Origin: Scytalidium lignicola
Lineage: Eukaryota; Ascomycota; Leotiomycetes
NCBI GenBank assembly: GCA_002812745.2
Contig: NCSJ02000552.1
Coordinates: forward strand, 1-18,294
Reading direction: 5' to 3'
Length of the DNA: 18,294 bases
The stretch's first letter is position 1, and the number at the start of each line of letters is the position of its first letter. The notes beneath the pieces are model-generated. The model saw nothing but the letters and a program-made list of their open reading frames with translations, was not told the DNA's origin and did not search any database. Both the position numbers and the translations under genes were made by a program. Shown piece by piece: positions 1 to 8,823 of this stretch.

Positions 1-293
1 AACAACAGTTAAGATATATCTTGTTTTCTATGTTTTACTTCTTAAACTAGTACTTGAAAATGCTTAAACATCAATGTTAGAAGAAGTTGATTTAGAAAAG
101 GAATATGAAGTTGAGAAAATCATCAGTCATAAGATGTATTATNAAAAAACTACAATACTTGGTTAAATGAATAGGATATCCAGAAAGTGAGAATAGATAA
201 GAACCTACTTTTAATCTCATAAGCTATGAGGAGTTACTGGAGGTATATTACTAAACTTATCCTAGAACAGATTTCCAGGCGATGGAATTGTAA
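1..293 (+). pseudogene. Broken pol 3' end: integrase C-terminus plus chromodomain
   Basis: Frame 2 from position 11 reads like the end of a gypsy integrase (KIYLVFYVLLLK, compare the usual KIHPVFHVSLLE). It then enters a chromodomain at 101 with EYEVEKIISHK. After an N next to an A-run at 143 the reading moves to frame 3 and continues QYLVK, a stop where Trp/Arg is expected, then GYPESEN, stop, EP and YEELLE. This is the classic chromodomain core in which aromatic Trp codons have become stops. The frame runs to a stop at 291-293. In the intact family the domain targets integration to methylated heterochromatin histones. This copy cannot make a functional protein. The frame switch may be only a homopolymer-length error at the N. 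Confidence 0.85.
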
Positions 294-338
294 AGTTAAA
301 GAAGAAGAGGTTAACAGTTAAAGAAGAAGTTACACTTA

Positions 339-750
339 AGTTAGCAGAATATAACTTTGGGGGTTATAAGGAATTCTGTTTCCCTTGTCTCTTTTTCTCT
401 TTTATAATATTGAGTTCGTCTAAGGTTTTCAGATTATAGTAAAACATTTTCTAAGAGTGTTTCTTCAGGAAGGATTATTACTTCTTTAAACAGGTTAAGC
501 AAGCTATTATCTTTAGAAGAACTTCGTTGGTTTTCTCTTCCTTCTTCACGAACTAGTCATACTTATACTTGTATGCNAAAAAAAGAAGNAAAAAGTGACT
601 TCCTTGCCGTTATAAGATTGCTTATAACATGAGCACTCATTACAATGATTAGAATCAGAGTCTATCTTACAGATAAAGTCATTTCACTTGTAGAACAAAC
701 AAGGTATTACTTTAAAACCATATTCATCGATATAGTTACCTAAGGCCGTT
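339..750 (-). pseudogene. Antisense ORF with degraded Zn2Cys6-like cysteine cluster
   Basis: On the minus strand, opposite to pol, one frame stays largely open from about 750 to 339, with stops mainly explicable by RIP. It reads GNYIDEYGFKVIPC and then a cysteine pattern. Cys codons at 701-699, 671-669, 644-642 and 635-633 remain. Tyr codons at 692-690 and 614-612 sit where one G-to-A change from TGC/TGT would have removed Cys. Restoring only those two positions gives the spacing C-x2-C-x6-C-x8-C-x2-C-x6-C, which fits the Zn(II)2Cys6 binuclear cluster of fungal regulators. Downstream the frame is charged (LVREEGREN, SENLRR, KREKE), suggesting a coiled coil. I do not know a name for this ORF. 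The function (DNA or RNA binding) is inference, and Ns at 577 and 590 make the middle uncertain. Confidence 0.55.
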
Positions 751-898
751 TACTCTTAATATTTTCTTAATCTTGTCCTTTCTTTTGTGTTACTCTCAAA
801 ACATTGTTGTTTGGGTGGCATATTAGAAAGGAAAGAAGAATTACTGAATNAAAAAGATTGTTCAAAGATAACGTTTTAATGTTAGGATGACGTTAAGT

Positions 899-912
899 GA
901 GAAAGGGGATAA
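899..912 (+). other. Polypurine tract of gypsy A
   Basis: GAGAAAGGGGATAA lies directly before the TGTTA that opens the LTR. This is where plus-strand primer tracts sit in LTR retrotransposons. It supports reading the repeat at 913-1309 as a 3' LTR. Confidence 0.7.
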
Positions 913-1309
913 TGTTATAGGTTTTACCGTAACATGCTAATTAGTGTAGGCCTGAGGCTTGGTACAGATATATTGTACAAGAGAACCTAATAATTAGACA
1001 GTCACATGATAAAGACCTAGGACCTAAGGGGTTCAGGGTCCGTTGGATAAGGACCTGGGACCTGGGGGGTCCAAGGTCCGTTGGCTTAGGACTTGGGGAC
1101 TTGGGGGTTTAGGGGTCTAACGATATTTCGTTATCTATATAAGTACATTATAGGAACATGAGAGTAAACTCCTCATGTTTAACCTAAATACATTATTGTA
1201 TTCTACCTTCGACTTAGTAACCTGCTTGTGTGTCATATGTTTCTGTTGTCCTTGAACATCTACCTTACCCTTGGCTATCCAGTGACCTGGATGGCGTAGT
1301 TTTGTAACA
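913..1309 (+). repeat. LTR of gypsy A (397 bp)
   Basis: The stretch begins TGTTATAGG and ends TTTTGTAACA, giving TG...CA ends with a TGTTA/TAACA inverted terminus. The sixth base would pair too if the CA after TGTTA had not become TA, which is the RIP-preferred change. A polypurine tract abuts the 5' edge. Inside are a G/C-rich triplicated 38-bp unit (1013-1126) and a TATATAAG at 1136-1143 that could be the U3 TATA box. No second copy is in the window, so the edges rest on these internal signals only. Confidence 0.7.
1013..1126 (+). repeat. Three imperfect 38-bp tandem repeats in the LTR U3
   Basis: Three adjacent 38-bp units start at 1013, 1051 and 1089. The central unit is the most G/C-rich (GGACCTGGGACCTGGGGGG). 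The flanking units differ from it mainly by C-to-T and G-to-A, and the first two units share GGTCCGTTGG. A shorter GGACCTG sub-repeat runs inside each unit. Lying just upstream of the TATATAAG motif, the array could have served as an LTR enhancer, but that role is inference. Confidence 0.8.
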
Positions 1310-1849
1310 ATTAATCATAAAGTAAATTAATAATTTAATTTATAAAGTCTTAAGTATATTATTTTATACTTTTAAACATAAGGAAGATGTTTTATATGCA
1401 AAAAGGAAGAATGTTGATTATAAAAACATTTACAAGAAAAGTAAGATATAAAGAAAACATATTTTAAAGCTAGAAATATAAGTAAATTTAACTTTAATGT
1501 TTATAGCTCTGAATAATGTTTTAATGAATAATTTAAACAATATATTGTTAATTGTAAAGGAAGTAACTCTAAAGAAGAATTAAACCTTATTTTTAAGACT
1601 TTATTCATTAACAACAACTTAGAAATAGACTTTAAAGAACTTGACTAACCTAAAATCATATTCTTTACTATAACTATATTCTTTACCTTATGTAGAAGTT
1701 TCTTAGTAGAATTAATTATACTAATTATTATAGAATTAATTAATAATACTTTCTTGTACTAACTAATTATCAAGGTATTAACAACTAAGAATTACCCTTA
1801 AGAACCTGACTTAAAAACCTTTATAACAACTATAATAGAAGTATATAAT

Positions 1850-3300
1850 ATAAAGAGCTTAACAAGGTATAATTCAAGATAATTTCATGGAATCTTGATT
1901 GATATAAGAGTTGTAAAGTACTTTACAGTTAGTTATAGTCAATTCAAAGCTTTACAATGAGTAAACTAAACTATAGTATTGAATATTACAATTAAAGGCA
2001 TGATAATAGTATAATTCAGAATTGAGAGTACAACTTTGATAAGTTTTATATTAATAAATACATTAATTGGACAAATTGAATTTTATATAATTAAGTCAAT
2101 TATACTCTTTTTGTTATGCTTAACAGATATAGATTAATTAAGTATATATTTCAATAACCTTATGAACTTACTTGTTATCTTATAAGGAAGTATTTTAGTT
2201 ATATAACAATTTGGTTATAACTTTTCTANTTTAAGAATANATCTTTANATACTCTTGTTTTTGATTTATTGAAGGAAAACCTTTGTTTCTTGATTAATGT
2301 AGAATTATAATATTTATATTAACATTTTAACTACTTGTTAATAATCAGATTATAACATATATTAGATTGTGTAGTTTATAATATCAACAAGGATATGTTA
2401 GAATACTTTATCAAGTTTTGTACTTATTGTTAATATTATAAGAAGTCATTAAGAAGATTTAAATTCAACTTACAAGATAATGTTAACTTTAACTACTTTA
2501 TTATCATTAATATCTTTTATATTGATAACAAACTTATACTTTATATTATTAGTGAGGGAATACATTATTAAGTTAGTAAATAACTTTAAAATATCAATGT
2601 AAAGTATACTTAAAATACTTTATATACTTGTTAGATTGATATTCATTTAAAGCTTTCAGATTAAATTATTATTAACACTGGAAAGAACTTTATTAATAAG
2701 AAGTTCTAACAGAATGCTATAGTCATAAGAATAATCTTAAAAGTAATCTTAGTAAAAGTTCATAACTTAATTGGTTATGTTGAATAATATTATGTACTTA
2801 TACAATATACTTACTAAATAATTGTAATTGAAATCCATAATCTTGATAAAGATATAGCTTTACAAATAGTATTTAAAGTTGTTAATAATTCAATAAGACT
2901 TGATAAACTTGTCCTTATACTACTAGTTTACAATGTTTACTTATACATGTTAGAATTTAATATTTTAACCTTAATTATTAGCTAAAGAGTTATGATAATC
3001 AAGAAAGCTATAGAGGAAATCAGTAAAATCAAGGTAAAATAATAAGTACAAGATATAATTAATATATACAATAGCCTTAATATAAGTATTGTTCATAACT
3101 TATTGTTGAATTCAGATGTTCTTGTATGAAAAGTAGGAAATACAAATTAAAGCAGAAGTTAAGAAGGGTTATACAAACTTATAAGTATAGACAGAGAAAT
3201 GTGTGTATTAGCATTATTACATGAGAACATACTATTTAAGTTAACAATCATGAAATTATACTTTATGCTTATAAAAGGAATTAATAAAATCAAGTTACCA
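1850..3300 (+). pseudogene. Broken copia protease and integrase
   Basis: In frame 2 the protease active site lies at 1901-1912 and reads D-I-R-V where D-T-G-A is expected, followed by SYSQFKALQ and, later, LIGQIEF and LFLLCLTD. After Ns at 2229-2248 the frame becomes 1. The integrase zinc region (FCTYC) precedes SLRRFKFNLQDNV at about 2450-2480. IIINIFYID follows, with Asn where the first catalytic Asp of the DDE triad normally stands, and then INTGKNF, with Asn for the second Asp. HNLIGYVE with the catalytic Glu kept lies near 2761-2790. The integrase C-terminal part (LNSDVLV near 3100, LISIDRE, TIMKLYFM) follows. Many Trp and Gln codons are stops. The enzyme would cut polyprotein and integrate cDNA in an intact element, but this copy is dead. 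Confidence 0.8.
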
Positions 3301-3559
3301 AAGTTAAAACTAGAAATTACAACTATTAAAGAGCATTAAAAGAAGTTTAACAAGTCAACTATAATTATTACTTTACTATTAATACTACTTATAAAGTGAA
3401 GATGTAAAAGACCTTACAAATACCTTGAAATTATTACTTTCTTGTAAGATGAGGAATCAGAACCTTAATTTACAACCTTATGTCAAGTTAAAATATCAAG
3501 ATTATTTAAAAAGAGTATTTTCAAGATTATAAACCTTTAAAACATACTTAATAATATAT

Positions 3560-5058
3560 ATATATTCAATGTTAAGTTTGTAAATGAAATTAAGAACAAG
3601 GGAATTGAAAAAGCTTTTGAAAAGTCATGCTTTATAGTATAAGCTTATAAGGACAATAAGAAGAAGCTTGTTTTGACTTAATTACTTATTATTCAACATA
3701 TTAACTAGTATATTATTCTTTGTATTATTATTATAAAGTATAAAAGTATAAGCTTATACTTATAAGACATTTTATAAGTATACATATAATCTACTACCTT
3801 GTTAAATCAGGATTTTTATATACAATTACTTCTAGAGCTTATAAAGCAACTTAGTCTTTATGAAAACTTAATTTTATAAGTTGTAAAGCTATTTTATAAA
3901 GTCTTTAAAACTAAAAACCATTAATTCTAAACTTATTACTCTTATTATGTTAAAGCACTTATTATAAAACTGTTAACATATAACCTTTACTTATTATATA
4001 ACATTAAACCTTTTAGTGTTATAAGGCTTTAAACTAATAATACCTTGTTTGTCAAAAACACTTAATTTACTAAACTTGAGTAAGAACAATTGAAAAAGGT
4101 TAATTTCTTAACAAAAGAATATAAAATGTTGACCATTAATAAGAAAATCAAGTTTAATGAGAATATTATACAATTGAATAATACTAGAATTTTACTTACT
4201 CAAGAGTATTAATATGTTAATTTACAACTTGTAATTAGGAAATTAATTATTATAATAAGCTTATAAGAAATTGTATACTAAAACCTTATTACCAAGGAGT
4301 AATATATTGTACAACATGCTTAAGAAGTATATATAGCTTCAGTTTACTAACTAGAAGTATTATACAACTTATCAATAACTGTTTAAGTTATTAATCCTAG
4401 TTAAGAAGACATGAAATCACTGAATAAACACTTATAATAGCAGATTTAGAATACTGTTAAAAGAATACAATTTGTCAAGCTTAATAAGAAGATATTACAA
4501 TTATTAATCTTTACAAACACCTTATTTACAAACAATAAAGACTTATCATTATAAATTAATTACATTATAATACTTGTAGACTATAAAGGAAACATGAATA
4601 CATTATACTAGACGTTGATTAAGTACAAAAGGGTTATACATAGCATTTTAGCCTTAGAACTATATAGAATAACTTATAGATTCAATATAAAGGTTATAAT
4701 TAAGTTAACTATCAAAGGAATCCTTGAAATCAACCTCTTACTAGTTATATGTACAGATTCAAGGTTATTGTACAATTGCCTTGTCAAGTTGAGAATTACA
4801 TAGGAAAAGCAGTTTATGATTAACATAATATGCCTTTGCCAAGTGTATGAACAATACTAGATTGCTAAAGTATGATAAATTGAAAGAACTACAAATCCAG
4901 CTAATTCTATGACCAAAGGAAAGCTATCAAACACTTTGAAACAACCGTTGAATACTAATAAAGTACAATTAGAAGTAGTAGAATAAGTAGAACATGACAA
5001 CGTAAGTAACAGAACAGAAGATCTTACAGAGGAGGGATTTGGAGCTATTCCCAATTAG
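3560..5058 (+). pseudogene. Broken copia reverse transcriptase and RNase H
   Basis: Frame 1 carries a Ty1/copia-type RT (RVT_2 family): AFEKSCFIV near 3612, STTLLNQDFYI near 3800, and a catalytic core at 4027-4050 reading L-stop-T-N-N-T-L-F-V. Both catalytic Asp codons (4036-4041) have become Asn through G-to-A. RNase H follows with LLIFTNTLFTNNKDLSL near 4495 (Asp to Asn in FTDASF). The stretch LEINLLLVICTDSR then lies in a stop-free segment (4615-4803) that ends LVKLRIT. The tail TNPANSMTKGK to EEGFGAIPN closes at a stop at 5056-5058, which could itself be a mutated Gln codon. No indels are seen. The only surviving ORFs here are short gaps between RIP stops and are not genes. Confidence 0.85.
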
Positions 5059-5584
5059 GCAATTAGCATGCGATTAGGAAAACTCTACAGATTTAAGCGT
5101 TTTGAGAGCTACAGTGTACAGTTATTTTTAGAATAACTCTAGTGTTAGTAGAATAGTAATTACATACATGTGATATTCACATGCCCTTGTAAGCTAGTCC
5201 TGATTAAGTAGTAAGAACAAGCGAAGCTCTTACAGCTTTGCCCTCTTACCCTTAATTGTACAACAACCATGGAATAACATAACAAGTATATTATGTATAA
5301 TTGTATACTGTACTTCGTGTTACAAGTAAACCGACATTAAGCTTTAGTTAAGAACCTTGTATTTAACCTAAGTTATAACTCTATAATATACTTTACTATT
5401 TATAAAACTTCAGTTAACTTGTTCTTACAAATAAACTTACAAAGTGATTAAACTTACATTATATATTAGTAATTAAGGGTTTTGTAATATTTTGAACATT
5501 ATTTACTTAAATACAAGTTATGTTTAAAGAAGTAAGTATAACTTAATACTATTATGAATTAACATAAGAAGATAATAGACAATA
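5059..5584 (+). other. Copia 3' terminal region/LTR and unassigned spacer
   Basis: Directly after the copia pol is a less AT-saturated stretch to about 5335, as seen also for the LTR of gypsy A. A TGTTAG at 5143 and a TGTTACA at 5318-5324 could bound a TG...CA LTR of about 182 bp. No clear polypurine tract precedes it and no second copy is present, so the limits are weak. From about 5325 to 5584 the DNA is AT-saturated again and may be the 5' untranslated region of gypsy element C. I could not find a matching 5' LTR or primer-binding site for that element. Confidence 0.35.
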
Positions 5585-6480
5585 AGCTAGACAAGGTAAA
5601 AATAAAACCTCTTAAGGTGTTATTTTTAACATTATTCATAAGGAATAGATTTAAACTTTAATAGTTCAAGGTATAAGTCATGATCTTCTTCAAGTTTAAT
5701 AAAGATAAGTTTAATAATAAAGAGGACAAGGTTCTTTAGATAATATCAAACCTTATAAGATTAACTTTTGATTAGTTTTAATTATACTTAAACAACTTTA
5801 TAACTTATCAGAATAAAGTAAAAGTTTAATAACAAGAAATGTATAATATCTTTTTAGATATTAATAACTTCTAAGTAATTATTAAGAAAGCTTATAATAA
5901 GGTAAACTAGAAGAAGAATATTAAACAAAGACTTTTATTCTTAAAGTAAATAAGTTAGCTAACTTTAACTTATATAACAGAGTTCAAGAAGTATATAATA
6001 TAAACAAGTTAAGTAGATAAAGCTTTTAAAACAGTATATTATAAAGGACTTAAAGAAGAAGTCAAGGATAATATATCCAAGTTGACCAAGTAGTTAAACA
6101 TGTTAGAAGAAATAATATTCAAGTTTGTCAAGTTTAATAATTAAATCTACAAGAGGAAGCTTGAAAGGAAAGAGTAGTATTCCTTTATNAAAAAAGAAAT
6201 CAAACAAAAAACTAATATTAATAAACAAAGATAACCTTATGAATTTAGACATAGTNAAAAAGAAGAAAGCCTTAAAAGAATAAGAATTAACAAAAACCTA
6301 AGAGAAAAGAGAATTCATTTAGAATTAACTTTNAAAAAACTAAAAGATCAAAAGGAAAAGAAGTTATACTTTAAGTGTAGATTACTTAAACATTTTACTA
6401 GTAATTACAAGGATAAAGGAAAGTAAATAACAATTATAAGTGTAAATGTTATAAGTATTTTAAGATAAGAAAGTTTATTA
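5585..6480 (+). pseudogene. Broken gypsy gag with degraded zinc knuckle
   Basis: Frame 1 opens with DKVKIKPLKV near 5592 and continues with EDKVL near 5725, a start typical of fungal gypsy gag. A retrotransposon-gag core follows: FFVII-type segment, QRLLFLK near 5930, TYITEFKKY near 5968 and YYKGLKEEVKDNISK near 6037. A CCHC zinc knuckle remnant lies at 6367-6408 with the spacing x2, x4, x4, keeping Cys 6376 and His 6391. The first and last Cys positions (6367 and 6406) are TAC Tyr codons, each one G-to-A step from TGC. In an intact element this protein packages RNA in the virus-like particle. Multiple stops make this copy non-functional. Confidence 0.8.
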
Positions 6481-7199
6481 TTAAATTATNAAAAAAGTTN
6501 AAAAAAGACATATTAAGTATAAAAGTATTTGTAAGCTTAAGGTATTGTTAAGAAGATATAATTAAGAAAGTACTTAATGTTAAAGATTAACTTTAGTTAT
6601 AAACATATTATTATATTAATTATAAATATTTAAGATGTTAATATATTATATAACTTTTAAGGATTAATTAGAGTAAGATCTTTTAATAAGAAATTAAGAT
6701 AACTTAATAATAATCATTAAGAGAAGTTATGAAATAATTACCTTTAACCAAGATAAGTTATAAGTAAATATAAAACTTTAATTATTAAAGACAAGATAAT
6801 AAGAATACTTATTAAGACTTGATTAGTAAATCCTGGATAAGAAGATAATCAGTTAGTTATTCTAGATAAGGTCTAACTTAACAAGGGGAACTGTTACATT
6901 TAAACAATAAAGGAATAATAATATTCTTAATAAAAAGAATCTTTTAATAAGGAGTATACAGATGATTCTAAGAGTTATAACTAACTCTTACAAACTAGCT
7001 TAAGAGGAGATTGATGAATTTCCAGATCTTGAAGTTAAAATAATAATATTAAGTATAAATGAAGAAGAAGTAAAAAGAATCTAAGACAAAGCCTTAAGAA
7101 TTACAGAAAATAAAATAAAAGAAGAATAATAACAAAGTCAATTATGTTTATCAAACTTAACAAACAAATAAGGATAGACTATTGATAATGTAAAAGAAA

Positions 7200-8823
7200 G
7201 AGTAGCCAAAGAATTAAGACTTAAAGCTTTGAATAAAAACATATTGTTTTTAAAAGTTATTATAACTAAACAAAAAGTAAAAGTATTATTAGATTCTAGA
7301 GTTATAGGAAATTTCATAATGTCAAAAGTTATAATGAAATTAAACATAAATACTTAAGTTAAGGATTATAAATATTTAATTAGACTTGTAAATAGTTTTA
7401 TTATAAAACAAAGTATTGAAGTAAAGACTAAGTTAATAATAATAATTATCAAGGTAAGTTATCAAGAATAAGTAATGTTCAATATAACTTATATTAAAAA
7501 CTTTAAGATAATACTAAGTATACCTTAAATGCAAAAGAATAATCTAAAGATAGATTAATAAGAAGAAATTATAAAGTTTTTACAAGAAGAACTATTAAAG
7601 GTATTAATGAAAGTTATAAAGGATAAAGAATTTAAAGTTATTCAAGTGATTAAACTTAATTAGCTTATAATTAAAAATGTAGAAATTAGTTTGATTTTAG
7701 GTTAATCAAGACAAAACAAGAGTTTTAAATATATTTTTGAAGAATATCAAGAATGGATAAAGTTATTTAAAGAAAGACTAGAAGACTTAACATTGTTAGA
7801 ACATTAATTATAAGATTATAAAATCAACTTAGAAGAAGGATTTTAACTATTATTTAGATTAGTATATTTAATAACAACAGTAGAAGATAAAATAACAAAA
7901 GAATAACTAAACAAAATAGTTAAGAAAGGACTATACTAAAAGTTAAACTCTTTAATAAGAGTATTGTTGTTATTTGCAAAGAAATCAAATAATCCAAAAG
8001 ATAAGCCTTGTGGAGATTATAAAGCTTTAAACAAAAGAATAATCAAAGACTATTATTCATTATTATTAATAAAAACTATTAAAGATAAACTCAAAAGTAC
8101 TAAGTTCTTTATAAAATTAAATTTATGATTAGCATTTAACCTTATCAGAATAAAGGAAGAGGATAAATAGAAAGTTGTTATTAAAATCAAATATAAATTA
8201 TATAAACTATTAATTATGTTGTTTAGATTAACAAACATACTAATTATAATATAAAGGATTATGGACAGAAGTATTAAGGAATACTTAGAGAAATTTGTTA
8301 TAGTATACTTGGACAATATTTTAATATACTTAAAGACATTGAAAGTTTATAAGGTACATGTAAAAGTAATACTTAAAGTATTGTGGAAAGTAAGGTTTAA
8401 ATACAAACTAAGGAAATATAAATTCTATAAAATAGAAGTATAGTTTTTAAGATATATTATCATAGAAAATAAGGTTAAAACAACTAGAGAAAAAACTAAG
8501 ATTATCAGAGAATAAACAATACTTAAAATGGTAAAAGAGTTATAAAGCTTTTTAAGATTTGTGAATTATTATTAGAAATTCATAAAAAATTATTCAAGAA
8601 TAATATTATTACTAACTAAGTTGATTAAAAAGGATATACCTTATAAATAGAAAAAGGAATAACAAGATGCTTTTGACAAGGTCAAGGAAGTATTTAAAGA
8701 AGATTAAAGCCTTAAGATTTTCAACTTAGACAAACTTGTTTAGATTAAAATAAATATATTAAACTATACTTTAAGTATAGTCTTAAGTTAACAAGATAAG
8801 TAAAGGAAGTAAAAACTACTTAT
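7200..8823 (+). pseudogene. Broken gypsy pol: protease, RT, partial RNase H
   Basis: Frame 2 shows the aspartic protease at 7286-7318 as LLDSRVIGNFI, with Arg (AGA) replacing the active-site Gly of DSG. The end of the domain near 7517-7557 reads IP-stop-MQKNNLKID-stop, where both stops stand for Trp. The linker near 7750-7850 (LFKERLEDL, DYKINLEEGF) leads into RT at 7922: KKGLY, NNPKDKPCGDYKALNKR, IKLNL. The catalytic box at 8306-8317 is YLDN instead of YLDD, followed by ILIYLKTL and the LKVLWK region. RNase H begins after SFLRFVNYY (about 8550) and runs through DAFDKVKEVF to about 8823, where it is cut off. A stop-free island at 8261-8443 is just part of RT and not a gene. Confidence 0.9.

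Larger units (their letters stand above)
1..1309 (+). mobile_element. Ty3/gypsy chromovirus relic A, 3' end only
   Basis: This is the 3' portion of an LTR retrotransposon whose 5' part lies outside the window. In order it holds the integrase C-terminus and chromodomain (1-293), an antisense cysteine-motif ORF (339-750, minus strand), a polypurine tract (899-912) and a 3' LTR (913-1309). The order pol, polypurine tract, LTR fixes the + orientation. Stops and substitutions are explained by C-to-T and G-to-A transitions, as in RIP. The stretch from about 260 to 1309 is visibly less AT-saturated than what follows, and its G/C-rich repeats survive. Identification as a chromovirus rests on the chromodomain. 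The exact family is not determined. Confidence 0.85.
1310..5340 (+). mobile_element. RIP-mutated Ty1/copia retrotransposon, 5' truncated
   Basis: The internal region of a fungal Ty1/copia element carries domains in the diagnostic copia order: protease (about 1880-2150), pre-integrase and integrase (about 2200-3300), reverse transcriptase (about 3570-4110) and RNase H (about 4440-5056). From about 2400 to 5056 everything is in one frame (frame 1), so the damage is transitions and not indels. The protease part is in frame 2, and three Ns at 2229, 2240 and 2248 lie between. Only about 570 bp separate LTR A from the protease, too little for a full copia gag, so the 5' end is missing. The 3' boundary near 5325-5340 is approximate. 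Confidence 0.85.
5585..8823 (+). mobile_element. RIP-mutated Ty3/gypsy relic C, 3' truncated
   Basis: A second gypsy element lies on the + strand with gag (5585-6480), protease (around 7290) and RT running into RNase H (7922-8823). Domain order protease, RT, RNase H without an intervening integrase marks Ty3/gypsy. Gag reads in frame 1 and pol in frame 2, though Ns beside A-runs at 6490 and 6500 make the offset unreliable. Homology stops inside RNase H at about 8823, where composition changes abruptly. Integrase, chromodomain and 3' LTR are absent. It may belong to the same broad family as element A, but the two share no overlapping domain here to compare. Confidence 0.85.

Noticed and set aside
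1013..1126. CRISPR-like or minisatellite origin for the three 38-bp units
   Set aside because: The units abut with no spacers and lie inside an LTR of a eukaryotic retrotransposon, so they are an LTR subrepeat.
1310..1850. Copia gag and its zinc-binding region
   Set aside because: I tried all three forward frames but could not align a convincing gag motif, so no gag is annotated for this element.
4615..4803. Open frame of 62 codons
   Set aside because: It is part of the copia RNase H in the same frame as the surrounding relic, not an independent gene.
7138..7347. Minus-strand frames within the AT-rich block (also 4857-5054, 8053-8316)
   Set aside because: They are antisense to recognised protease, RNase H and RT relics and show no protein family of their own.
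8261..8443. Open frame of 60 codons that looks like a small gene
   Set aside because: It is an RT fragment of gypsy C between two RIP-created stops. The YLDN box and flanking frame-2 homology continue on both sides.
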